Shown here: one piece after another, positions 6,350 to 13,356 of the stretch
Layout of the letters: every line of letters starts with the position of its first letter
How positions within the stretch are numbered: position 1 is the first letter of the stretch
Source: DASZZX01 sp036260415
GTDB lineage: Bacteria > Actinomycetota > Nitriliruptoria > Nitriliruptorales > JAHWKO01
Direction: 5' to 3'
NCBI GenBank assembly: GCA_036260415.1
Contig: DASZZX010000011.1
Location: 1 to 15,288, forward strand
DNA: 15,288 nucleotides
Position numbers and translations under genes: made by a program
The notes under the pieces: model-generated
Database searches by the model: none
Told to the model about the DNA's origin: nothing
The model's input: only the letters and a program-made list of their open reading frames with translations

Positions 6350-8764
6350 GTGCCAACCAGCACCCGGACCGGCCCACGCCGCCCGACCACGGGCCGTCCA
6401 GGTCGCTCTCCCCGCGCGCGGACGCGGCCCGGGAGGTCGCGGGGGGCGACCCAGCGGGCGCAGCTGCGTCGCTTCGCCCGGTGGGTCGCCGACCGTGTGG
6501 GCGACCAGCGCGATGATGTGCACGGCGTCGGGCTGATCCTGCTGGGTGTGATCACCGGCCTGGGCATGTACGCCGGCAGGGCCGGTGCGGTGGGAGCCGC
6601 CCTGGACGCGGTCATCCGTGGGCTCATCGGCGTCGTGGGCTACGCGCTGCCCATGCTGCTGGTGTACGCAGGCGTGCTGCTCGTGGCCGACCGGCCGGTG
6701 GAGGAGCGTGGCCGGCGTGCCATCGGCCTCGTCCTCCTGCTTGCCACGGCGGTCGCCGGCTGGCACCTCGCGCGCGGGCTGCCCGAACCCGCCGACGGCT
6801 ACCGCGCGCTGTGGCCGGCCGGCGGACTGCTCGGCTGGGCGCTGGCGCGGCCACTGCAGCTGGCACTGGGCTCCTGGGGAACGAGCGTGGTGCTGGCCGC
6901 CGGCTTCCTGTTAGGAGCGTTGATCTTCACCAAGACCCCCGTGCGGCGGGTATGGGCCGCGCTGGCCCAGGGCGTCGTGGCGGCGCGCCGGTGGCTGCGC
7001 GCGTCCCCGGCGATCGCTGACGTCCAGCCGCAGCCCGCAGCGCGTCCACCGAGCACGTCGCGGCCGGTGACCGACGACACCGTCACCCAGGTCGTGGAGC
7101 GTGCCGTACTGGCTCTGGAGGAGGCCCGCTCGGTCTCCGACGGGATCGCCGCCCAGCCCCGCGCGCCCGCCCGCGACCCGGGCCCAGCCGAGCCGGACGC
7201 CGGCGCGCCCGCCGCACAGCGCAAGGCAGCCCAGCTCGTGCCCCCCACGGAGGACTGGGACAGCTACCGGCTCCCCCCGCTGGACCTGCTGCGCAGTGGA
7301 CGCGCGGCGAGCCAGGCGACCGTGCAGCGGCACGTCGACGCCCAGGCGCGTGCGCTGCAGGCCACGTTCGAGCAGTTCGGGGTGGACGCGACCGTGGCCC
7401 GCACTTCCCGCGGCCCGACCGTCACCCGCTTCGAGGTCGAGCTGGGGCCCGGCGTGCAGGTGCGCAAGGTGGTGTCCCTCGGCGACGACGTGGCCTACGC
7501 GCTGGCCGCGCCGGACGTGCGCATCGTCGCTCCGATCCCCGGCAAGTCGGCCATCGGAGTGGAGGTGCCCAACCGCCAACGCGACCTCATCACGCTGCGG
7601 GACATCCTCGACACCGACGAGGCGCAACGCGACCCCCACCCCCTGCGTGTCGCACTCGGCGTCGACATCGCGGGACATCCCGCGCTCGTCAACTTGGCCA
7701 CCATGCCGCACCTCCTGATCTCCGGAGCGACCGGTGCCGGCAAGTCGGTCACGCTGAACTCGATGATCTCCTCGGTGATTCTGCGGGCACGCCCCGACCG
7801 TGTCCGCATGATCCTCATCGATCCCAAGCGGGTCGAGCTCAACCACTACCAGGGCGCACCGCACCTGCTGTCGCCGGTCATCACCGACCCCAAGCGCGCG
7901 GCCGCGTCCCTGGAGTGGGTCGTCAAGGAGATGGAACAACGGTACGAGACGCTGGCTCTTCTGGCTCACCGCAACATCGACACGTACAACGAGGCGGTGG
8001 CCGCGGGCACCGCACCTCGCCCCGTCACCGCGCTCGCCGACGACGATCCCGAACGCCCCGCCGGGTACCGCCATCTGCCCTACATCCTCGTGGTGATCGA
8101 CGAACTGGCCGATCTGATGCTGGTCGCGCCACGCGACGTGGAGGAGGCGATCTGCCGGATCGCACAGATGGCCCGCGCGGTGGGCATCCACCTGCTGATC
8201 GCCACCCAGCGGCCCTCGGTGGACGTCATCACCGGGCTGATCAAAGCCAACATCCCGTCGCGGCTGGCGCTCGCAGTGGCGTCGCAGACCGACTCGCGCA
8301 CCATCCTCGACCAGAACGGCGCCGAGAAGCTGGTCGGGCACGGCGACATGCTGTTCCTGCCCTCCAGCCAGGGCAAGCCCTCGCGGTTGCAGGGCTGCTT
8401 GGTCTCCGAGCAGGAGATCGAGGCGATCGTGACCTTCTGCAAGCAGCAGCGCCGGGCGGAGTACGTGCAGGGCATCCAGCAGGGCGGGGCCGCGGACCCC
8501 GACGACGTCGACCTCGCCCAGGTGTCAGCGGACGACGACGACGAACTGCTGCTGCTGAAGGCGATGGACCTGGTGGTGCGATCGGGGCTCGGCTCGACCT
8601 CCATGCTGCAACGCAAGCTGCGGGTGGGGTTCGCGCGGGCCGGGCGGTTGATGGACGAGCTCGAGCAGCGCGGCGTCGTCGGACGGTCGGAGGGATCCAG
8701 GGCCCGCGACGTGCTGATGACGGTCGAGGAACTCGACGACCTGCAGGCACGGCCTCTTCCGTAG
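6350..8764 (+). CDS. ftsK: FtsK/SpoIIIE family DNA translocase
   Basis: A septum-located, membrane-anchored, ATP-driven DNA pump that clears chromosome ends during division. With the GTG at 6350 it has 804 residues; this start has a GAGGTGGGGG ribosome site 5 nt upstream, whereas the GTG at 6338 has none. Residues 1-55 are very basic. Four membrane helices follow (about 57-76, 92-113, 124-141, 163-186), then a Pro/Ala-rich linker to about 300. The motor shows Walker A GATGAGKS (459-466), Walker B LVVIDE (D584, E585) and the conserved stretches LIATQRPSVDVITGLIKANIPSR and LDQNGAEKLVGHGDMLFLP. The last ~70 residues form the gamma winged helix (SMLQRKLRVGFARAGRLMDELEQRGVV) that reads polar DNA sequences. 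The short four-helix anchor and short linker are of the SpoIIIE/actinobacterial type. Downstream is a convergent small gene. Confidence 0.96.
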   Translation: MPTSTRTGPRRPTTGRPGRSPRARTRPGRSRGATQRAQLRRFARWVADRVGDQRDDVHGVGLILLGVITGLGMYAGRAGAVGAALDAVIRGLIGVVGYALPMLLVYAGVLLVADRPVEERGRRAIGLVLLLATAVAGWHLARGLPEPADGYRALWPAGGLLGWALARPLQLALGSWGTSVVLAAGFLLGALIFTKTPVRRVWAALAQGVVAARRWLRASPAIADVQPQPAARPPSTSRPVTDDTVTQVVERAVLALEEARSVSDGIAAQPRAPARDPGPAEPDAGAPAAQRKAAQLVPPTEDWDSYRLPPLDLLRSGRAASQATVQRHVDAQARALQATFEQFGVDATVARTSRGPTVTRFEVELGPGVQVRKVVSLGDDVAYALAAPDVRIVAPIPGKSAIGVEVPNRQRDLITLRDILDTDEAQRDPHPLRVALGVDIAGHPALVNLATMPHLLISGATGAGKSVTLNSMISSVILRARPDRVRMILIDPKRVELNHYQGAPHLLSPVITDPKRAAASLEWVVKEMEQRYETLALLAHRNIDTYNEAVAAGTAPRPVTALADDDPERPAGYRHLPYILVVIDELADLMLVAPRDVEEAICRIAQMARAVGIHLLIATQRPSVDVITGLIKANIPSRLALAVASQTDSRTILDQNGAEKLVGHGDMLFLPSSQGKPSRLQGCLVSEQEIEAIVTFCKQQRRAEYVQGIQQGGAADPDDVDLAQVSADDDDELLLLKAMDLVVRSGLGSTSMLQRKLRVGFARAGRLMDELEQRGVVGRSEGSRARDVLMTVEELDDLQARPLP

Positions 8765-8890
8765 CCGGACCCCGGGCGGCCGTCCCGACCCTCGTCACGA
8801 CCAGGCGACCGCCCTCGTCTCCAGCGCACAAGGTCGCAATCGACCCCGGGCAGGTGGACGTCACGACGCTGCACGCGCCGATCCACCGAC

Positions 8891-8905
8891 GCGGCGGGCC
8901 GCCGC
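8891..8905 (-). terminator. GC-rich hairpin between convergent genes
   Basis: GCGGCG (8891-8896) and CGCCGC (8900-8905) form a 6-bp all-GC stem with a 3-nt GGC loop. It lies 17 nt past the stop of the minus-strand gene and about 125 nt past the ftsK stop, so it could end transcription from either side. The remaining 8765-8922 region shows no supported gene. There is no T-run. Confidence 0.35.
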
Positions 8906-8922
8906 CTGCGCTCCAGACGCTG

Positions 8923-9273
8923 TCAGCGCGGGCGCCAGGACCCGTCCGCCTGAGGACGTTCGCCGCGCAGCTGTTGGACCAGGTTGCGGCCCCCCAACAG
9001 CACCGCCAGTCCGGTCAAGGCGAGCATCGCGGCGCCCACCAGGTCCTGGGGGTCGTTCAGATCCAACGGCGGCTCCGCCCTGCCGCCCTCGCCGCCTTCC
9101 TCACCCGAAGCGGGCTCGGATCCCTCGGCTGGCTGGCCCTCCTGCGCCCCGGCGTCGGCCGCCGGGCTCGGGCTCGTCGCGGGGCTCTCGGCGGCCCACA
9201 CCGGCCCGACCGTGACGGCGGACAGGACCGCCACGGCGCCGAGCAGACGGATCAACCGTTCGAGCGGTCGCAT
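8923..9273 (-). CDS. Small secreted/membrane-anchored protein of unknown function
   Basis: 116 residues. The N-terminus has the features of a signal peptide: basic start (MRPLERLIR), hydrophobic core (LLGAVAVLSAVTVGPV) and an AxA-like cleavage site at VWAAE, near residues 27-28. Residues ~29-70 are an acidic, Ser/Pro/Gly/Glu-rich low-complexity spacer. A membrane helix follows at about 77-95 (LVGAAMLALTGLAVLLGG), then a short basic tail (RNLVQQLRGERPQADGSWRPR), which predicts an extracytoplasmic spacer anchored by a C-terminal helix. I do not recognise a family. It is convergent with ftsK and divergent from the MDMPI-like gene. The start has only a weak GCGGG ribosome match, and a TACCCT element 8 nt before the ATG suggests a leaderless or nearly leaderless message. 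The complete secretion architecture, absent in chance frames, is the main support for a real gene. Confidence 0.7.
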   Translation of the reverse strand: MRPLERLIRLLGAVAVLSAVTVGPVWAAESPATSPSPAADAGAQEGQPAEGSEPASGEEGGEGGRAEPPLDLNDPQDLVGAAMLALTGLAVLLGGRNLVQQLRGERPQADGSWRPR

Positions 9274-9281
9274 GGACCCGC

Positions 9282-9287
9282 AGGGTA
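9282..9287 (-). promoter_or_regulatory. Candidate -10 element (TACCCT) for the small secreted protein
   Basis: Read on the minus strand, TACCCT ends 8 nt before the ATG at 9273, a spacing expected for a leaderless transcript starting at or near the start codon. It matches TAnnnT. No clear -35 is seen. Confidence 0.35.
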
Positions 9288-9337
9288 ACCAGCGCGAAGA
9301 CGCCCCACCAAGTCCGGGCGGACCCAGCGGCCGGCCC

Positions 9338-9343
9338 TACCAT
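9338..9343 (+). promoter_or_regulatory. Candidate -10 element (TACCAT) for the MDMPI-like gene
   Basis: TACCAT lies 39 nt before the ATG at 9383 in the 109-bp divergent intergenic region. AGGAA at 9372-9376 is the ribosome binding site. No -35 hexamer is evident. Confidence 0.35.
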
Positions 9344-9382
9344 GCCTCGGCCCTGAGAGCCCGCCCGCGACAGGAACCGGGC

Positions 9383-10189
9383 ATGCCGTTCCACCCCAGC
9401 GTCGTGGCGGACGCGGCCGAGCAGCTGCGGGCGCACACCGTCGCACTGCTCGACGACCTGGACAACGACGAGCTCGAGCGCGCGGCGCTGCCCGGCTGGA
9501 CCGTCGCGGACGTCTTGCGCCACCTCGCCGAGTCGGATCGCACCGTGGTGCTCGGCAGGCGCCTGCTGGACTTCCTGCCCTGGGTCGCCGCCGCGCAGAT
9601 GGAGCAGCGCAACGACCGTGCGTTGCGACGCCTCCGCGGCGTCTCCCGCTACCGGCTCCGTGCGGAGCTCGACGCCTGGGGCCGTCGGCTGCAGACGATC
9701 ATCCGCCGAGCGCCCGCGCCGCTGGCGCGGCTGCAGGTCCCCACCATGTTCGGCCGGGTGACGCTGGGCTGGTTCGCGACGCTGCGGCTGTACGACGAGT
9801 GGGTGCACCAGGACGACATCCATCGCGCCGTCGGCCGAGCCCAGCCCGACGTCGATCTGCAGACCGCCGCGCTCCTGGCGGAGTTCCACCTGCGCGCCCT
9901 CCCGGCTGGGCCCCTGCGCCACGTCGACCGCCGCGCCAGCGTCGTGGAGATCACGTTCACCGACGCGCCCACCGTGGCCGGGTGGCGATTCGACCTGGCG
10001 CGTCGCCAGTACGGGCCCGACGTCACGCAGCGACCGACCGTGCACATCGCGACGGACGTGCGCACCTGGAGCCGGGTGGCGGCGGACCGAACGCCCTGGC
10101 GGGACGCCGAACGATCCGGCGCCCTGACCGTGGAAGGATGGGACCGGGCAGCTGCGGAGACGCTGCTCGATGCGGTCCGGGTCGTCTGA
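9383..10189 (+). CDS. Maleylpyruvate isomerase-like protein (TIGR03083/DinB-MDMPI fold)
   Basis: A 268-residue cytoplasmic protein of the actinobacterial TIGR03083 group. Its members share the metal-binding four-helix DinB/MDMPI fold and often use mycothiol; the substrate of most is unknown. The N-terminal domain shows the hallmark LPGWTVADVLRHLAESD (H47 a likely metal ligand). Further on is LYDEWVHQDDIHRAVGRA, where H142 and an acidic residue four positions earlier (D138) would complete the site. A C-terminal alpha/beta part (about 185-268; WRFDLARR...VRTWSRVAADRTPW) resembles the MDMPI_C/SCP2-like domain. The ATG at 9383 has AGGAA 6 nt upstream. The frame is open further upstream, but that part overlaps the divergent gene and lacks family similarity. 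It stands alone, flanked by a divergent gene and a repeat-bearing gap, so context gives no pathway. Confidence 0.85.
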   Translation: MPFHPSVVADAAEQLRAHTVALLDDLDNDELERAALPGWTVADVLRHLAESDRTVVLGRRLLDFLPWVAAAQMEQRNDRALRRLRGVSRYRLRAELDAWGRRLQTIIRRAPAPLARLQVPTMFGRVTLGWFATLRLYDEWVHQDDIHRAVGRAQPDVDLQTAALLAEFHLRALPAGPLRHVDRRASVVEITFTDAPTVAGWRFDLARRQYGPDVTQRPTVHIATDVRTWSRVAADRTPWRDAERSGALTVEGWDRAAAETLLDAVRVV

Positions 10190-10217
10190 CCGCGCTCGCC
10201 CCCGCCCGACGCGACCC

Positions 10218-10334
10218 GACGACGTGACGCAGGCCGCCACCGCGCGCGCTGCATCAACGAGCGGATCGGCGTGGCGGACGACGTGGCGCAGGTCGCCACG
10301 CGCGCGCTGCCTCAGCGAGCCGATCGGCGTGGCG
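10218..10334 (+). repeat. Imperfect head-to-tail 59/58-bp direct repeat
   Basis: Copy 1 (10218-10276) and copy 2 (10277-10334) abut exactly. I count five substitutions and one single-base indel, about 90% identity. Both begin GACGACGTG and end GATCGGCGTGGCG. Copy 2 also contains a perfect inverted repeat, CGTGGCG (10282-10288) / CGCCACG (10294-10300) with a CAGGT loop; in copy 1 this stem is broken by substitutions. The pair fills most of the 202-bp gap between the MDMPI-like and RodZ-like genes and ends 27 nt before the TAGGCT element. No gene is supported in this gap. Confidence 0.85.
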
Positions 10335-10361
10335 CCTATCGCTGGCCTCCCATCAGCGACG

Positions 10362-10367
10362 TAGGCT
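10362..10367 (+). promoter_or_regulatory. Candidate -10 element (TAGGCT) for the RodZ-like gene
   Basis: TAGGCT matches TAnnnT and lies 24 nt before the GTG at 10392. GGGAG at 10384-10388 is the ribosome site. The 59/58-bp repeat lies immediately upstream, where a regulator could act. No clear -35 is visible. Confidence 0.5.
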
Positions 10368-10391
10368 CCGGCGCGGAGAGGACGGGAGCCC

Positions 10392-11144
10392 GTGGCGATC
10401 GGCATCGGCGAGGCGCTCGCGACGGCGCGTGAGGAACGCGGACGCACCCTCGAGGAGGCGTCCCGGGCCACCCGTGTCCGCGCCGAGTACCTGGTCGCCC
10501 TCGAGGACGAGGACTTCGGTGCCCTCGGCGGGGACGTCTACGCGAAGGGGTTCCTGCGTACCTACGCGCGTTACCTGGGGCTGGACCCCGAGCCGCTGCT
10601 GACCCAGTACCGCCGTTACGTCGAGACGTCCGGGTACGACCCGCACGCGCTGGTCGAGCACCCGGTCGCCCGCCAGCCGCGGGAAGGCCCCCCCACCTGG
10701 TTCGTGTGGGTGGCGGTCGCCGTGGTCGTCACCGTCATCGCGCTCGCGGTGGTCGGCACAGTCGGCGGGCGGACCCCTCAGCAGGCCGCGCCCGACACCA
10801 CGGATCGGTCCGTCCGCAGCCCCACGCAGGAACCGACCGGAGACAGCGGCGTGACCACCAGGCCGTCACCGACCCCGTCGCCCAGCCCCACCGGCGTGGA
10901 GCTGGCGCTGCTGCTCGAGGAGCGCTCGTGGGTCCGCGTCCGGATCGAGCAGCGGACGGTCTTCGAGGACACCCTCCCGGCCGGCGAGACCAAGCAGTTC
11001 CGCGCCCCGGCGCGCATCGAGGTGCGGCTGGGCAACGCCGGGGGCGTCCGCCTCGTGCTCAACGGGCGGGACCTCGGCAGCCCCGCGGGCCGCGGTGAGG
11101 CCGTCACGGTGCTGTGCGACCCTCAGGACTGCGCTCCGGCGTGA
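10392..11144 (+). CDS. RodZ-like membrane protein with cytoplasmic helix-turn-helix
   Basis: 250 residues. Residues 3-75 are a Xre-type helix-turn-helix of the RodZ/HTH_25 kind (GEALATAREERGRTLEEASRATRVRAEYLVALEDEDF, then GDVYAKGFLRTYARYLGLDPEPLL). A single membrane helix follows at about 103-126 (WFVWVAVAVVVTVIALAVVG), then a Ser/Thr/Pro-rich spacer (about 128-168). The extracytoplasmic C-terminal domain (about 170-250; ELALLLEERSWVRVRIEQRTVFEDTLPAGETKQFRAPARIEVRLGNAG) fits DUF4115. RodZ links MreB to the envelope in rod-shaped bacteria; in actinobacteria the role of this protein is less clear, so I give no symbol. It precedes rimO-pgsA in many actinobacteria, which supports the identification. 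The GTG start has GGGAG 3 nt upstream. Confidence 0.88.
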   Translation: MAIGIGEALATAREERGRTLEEASRATRVRAEYLVALEDEDFGALGGDVYAKGFLRTYARYLGLDPEPLLTQYRRYVETSGYDPHALVEHPVARQPREGPPTWFVWVAVAVVVTVIALAVVGTVGGRTPQQAAPDTTDRSVRSPTQEPTGDSGVTTRPSPTPSPSPTGVELALLLEERSWVRVRIEQRTVFEDTLPAGETKQFRAPARIEVRLGNAGGVRLVLNGRDLGSPAGRGEAVTVLCDPQDCAPA

Positions 11145-11160
11145 CGTCCGGGCACACCGG

Positions 11161-11166
11161 TAGGCT
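11161..11166 (+). promoter_or_regulatory. Candidate -10 element (TAGGCT) for rimO-pgsA-cinA-thpR
   Basis: TAGGCT, the same hexamer as before the RodZ-like gene, lies 16 nt after that gene's stop and 47 nt before the rimO ATG. It suggests that the four-gene overlap operon has its own promoter in addition to any read-through. No -35 is clear. Confidence 0.4.
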
Positions 11167-11213
11167 GGGTCCCTCGCCGGCCGCCGGCTCCCGATCTCGA
11201 GGTCGTCCCCCGC

Positions 11214-12680
11214 ATGTCTGCCCTCCCGTCCGCAGACGCCGGCCCCACCTTCGCGATCGTCACGCTCGGCTGCGCCCGCAACGAGGTGGACAGCGACCAG
11301 CTGGCCGGCCTGCTCGCCCGCGACGGCTACCGGTTCGTCGAGGACCCGGTCGGCGCCGACGTGGTGCTGGTCAACACGTGCACGTTCATCACCCCCGCCA
11401 CCGAGGAGTCCGTCGACACGGTCCTGGCCGCCTGCGACCTCAAGAGGGACGCGACGCGAGCGGTGGTCGTGGTCGGCTGCATGGCGGAGCGCTACCGCGA
11501 GGAGCTCGCCGCGGCCGTTCCGGAGGCGGACGCGGTGGTCGGCTTCGGCGCCTACCCGCGCCTGCCGAGCATCGTCGGCGACCTGCTCGCGGGACGCCTC
11601 GCCCCGCGTTTCCAGGGCTCACGGCCCGCCAGCGTGGGTCACGCACTCCCCCTGCACCCGGTCGGCGGCGGCTCCCGCCGCGGCTACCTCGAGCAGGACG
11701 TGCTCGACCGGATCCCCCCCACCGGACCCCGGTTCGACCCGCCCCGCACCAGCGCAGCAGCCAGACCCTGGGCCTACCTGAAGATCGCCAGCGGCTGCGA
11801 CCGGACCTGCACGTTCTGCGCGATCCCCTCCTGGCGGGGACGGTTCCGCTCGCGTCCGCTGGACGAGATCCTGCGCGAGGCCGCGTCGCTGGTCGCGCGG
11901 GGCACGCGTGAGCTGGTGCTGGTCAGCGAGAACACGACCTCCTGGGGCAAGGACCTCGACGGCGGCCGCGACCTGCAGCCGCGCCTGCTCGAGAGCCTGT
12001 GCGAGCTCGAGGGTCTCCACCGCGTCCGGCTGATGTACCTGCAGCCAGCGGAGCTGCGACGCCCGCTGCTCGAGGCCATCGCCACCCTGCCCCGGGTCGC
12101 CTCGTACTTCGACCTGTCACTACAACACGTGGCCTCCGACCTGCTCCGCGGCATGTCCCGCCGTGGCTCCCCCGAACGCTTCCGGCAGCTGGTCGACGAC
12201 ATCCGCCAGCTCGACCCGCGGGCCGTGCTGCGGTCCAACTTCATCGTCGGCTTCCCGGGCGAGACCGACGAGCACGTCGCCCAGCTCGCCGACTTCCTGA
12301 CTGACGCGCGTCTCGACTGGGTGGGCCTGTTCGCGTTCAGCCCCCAAGAGGGCACCGCGGCCCCGCAGATGCCAGGGCAGGTGCCCGACGAGGTCGCCGC
12401 GCAACGGCTGCACGCGCTCGCCGACCTGCAGGAGGAGGTCGCCGACGACCGCGCCCGCACGTTCGTGGGCCGCAGACTGGAGGTCACCGTGCAGACGGTG
12501 GACGACGACGGCTGCGTCGCCCGCTCCTACCGTGAGGCCCCCGACACCGACGGCGAGATCCGCCTGCTGGCCCAGGACGGCATGACCCCCGCCCGGCTGG
12601 CGGTCGGACGCACGGTGACCGCGGAGGTGGTGGACGCCGAGGGGGTCGACCTGGTGGCGATCCATGACGGCCGTGGCTGA
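11214..12680 (+). CDS. rimO: Ribosomal protein S12 (Asp) methylthiotransferase
   Basis: A radical-SAM enzyme with two 4Fe-4S clusters that adds a methylthio group to an aspartate of ribosomal protein uS12. 488 residues. The N-terminal methylthiotransferase domain has its three cluster cysteines: C20 (TLGCARN), C56 (NTCTF) and C89 (VVGCMAE). The radical-SAM triad is C195-x3-C199-x2-C202 (SGCDRTCTFCAIPSWRG). Later motifs are LVSENTTSWGKDL, YLQPAE, DLSLQH and RSNFIVGFPGE, followed by a TRAM domain (about 415-488). CTFCAIPSWRG and the overall pattern are RimO-like rather than MiaB-like. The ~105-residue stretch between C89 and C195 is longer than in E. coli, a feature I associate with actinobacterial RimO. 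The start is ATG 11214 with a GAGG 11 nt upstream. It overlaps pgsA by 17 nt. Confidence 0.95.
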   Translation: MSALPSADAGPTFAIVTLGCARNEVDSDQLAGLLARDGYRFVEDPVGADVVLVNTCTFITPATEESVDTVLAACDLKRDATRAVVVVGCMAERYREELAAAVPEADAVVGFGAYPRLPSIVGDLLAGRLAPRFQGSRPASVGHALPLHPVGGGSRRGYLEQDVLDRIPPTGPRFDPPRTSAAARPWAYLKIASGCDRTCTFCAIPSWRGRFRSRPLDEILREAASLVARGTRELVLVSENTTSWGKDLDGGRDLQPRLLESLCELEGLHRVRLMYLQPAELRRPLLEAIATLPRVASYFDLSLQHVASDLLRGMSRRGSPERFRQLVDDIRQLDPRAVLRSNFIVGFPGETDEHVAQLADFLTDARLDWVGLFAFSPQEGTAAPQMPGQVPDEVAAQRLHALADLQEEVADDRARTFVGRRLEVTVQTVDDDGCVARSYREAPDTDGEIRLLAQDGMTPARLAVGRTVTAEVVDAEGVDLVAIHDGRG

Positions 12681-13356
12681 GCCCGTGACCGACCACGGCG
12701 TCACGCAGGATGCCCGCGATCGGGGCGGACACGTGGAGCTGGCCCGGCCGCTCGGGACGGGTGACACGCCGGTGTCGCTGGTGCCCGCGCCGGCCGGAGC
12801 GCGGCGGCTGTGGCTGCCAAACGTGCTGACGGTGCTGCGTCTGGCGCTCGTGCCGGTGATCCTCGGGCTGCTGCTGACCGGGACGCCGACGGCCGACCGC
12901 TGGTCGTTCGTCGCCTTCGTCGTCGCGGCCCTGACCGACAAGGTCGACGGGTGGGCCGCCCGACGCTGGCACAGCGTCACCCGGTGGGGGCAGCTGGCCG
13001 ACCCCATCGCCGACAAGGCCCTGGTCCTGGGCACGCTCGCCGGACTGGCCGCCCTGGGTCGTCTGCCGTGGTGGGCGGTGCTCGTCATCGCGCTGCGCGA
13101 GGTGGTCATCACCGTCCTTCGTGTCCGTCTCGTCAGCCGCTACCGCCTCGTGCTGCCGGCCAACCGCTGGGGGAAGGCCAAGACCCTGTCGCAGGTGGTC
13201 GCGGTGGCGCTGTTCCTGCTCCCGTCGGCCACGGATGTCACCAGATTCGCCGTCCTGTACGTCGCGATCGGGCTGACGGTCGTGTCGGGTTGGCAGTACG
13301 CGCTGCATGTCGCGCGGCTCGTGCGCGAGCGCGAACAGGTCCACGTGCGGCCGTGA
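12664..13356 (+). CDS. pgsA: CDP-diacylglycerol-glycerol-3-phosphate 3-phosphatidyltransferase
   Basis: Integral membrane enzyme that makes phosphatidylglycerol phosphate from CDP-diacylglycerol and glycerol 3-phosphate, the route to phosphatidylglycerol and cardiolipin. 230 residues. The full CDP-alcohol phosphatidyltransferase signature is present: D92-x2-D95-G96-x2-A99-R100-x8-G109-x3-D113-x3-D117. Five to six membrane segments are visible, starting with LPNVLTVLRLALVPVILGLLL. The conserved LPN start of the family begins only at residue 51, so there is a ~48-residue N-terminal extension. Its codon usage looks coding, but GTG starts at 12733 or 12772 could be the true beginning. The ATG at 12664 lies within the end of rimO (17-nt overlap), implying coupled translation. 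Related phosphatidyltransferases are alternatives, but the position between rimO and cinA favours pgsA. Confidence 0.92.
   Translation: MTAVAEPVTDHGVTQDARDRGGHVELARPLGTGDTPVSLVPAPAGARRLWLPNVLTVLRLALVPVILGLLLTGTPTADRWSFVAFVVAALTDKVDGWAARRWHSVTRWGQLADPIADKALVLGTLAGLAALGRLPWWAVLVIALREVVITVLRVRLVSRYRLVLPANRWGKAKTLSQVVAVALFLLPSATDVTRFAVLYVAIGLTVVSGWQYALHVARLVREREQVHVRP

Noticed and set aside
4184..6766. An 860-codon open frame on the minus strand across dapA, rnj and the start of ftsK
   Set aside because: It is antisense to well-recognised genes. In DNA with G/C-rich third positions long antisense frames without stops are expected. The translation is His/Asp/Arg-rich without any domain I recognise.
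6911..8341. A 476-codon minus-strand frame inside ftsK
   Set aside because: It is the mirror of the FtsK motor frame, with the same composition artefact and no motifs or ribosome site.
8984..9382. Extension of the MDMPI-like frame upstream of the ATG at 9383
   Set aside because: It overlaps the divergent small secreted protein, has no family similarity, and the ATG at 9383 has a good AGGAA site.
12810..13352. Extension of the cinA frame upstream over pgsA
   Set aside because: The translated extension is Arg/Gly/Ala-rich shadow sequence over the pgsA frame. CinA homology begins at the GTG at 13353, which gives the family's normal length.
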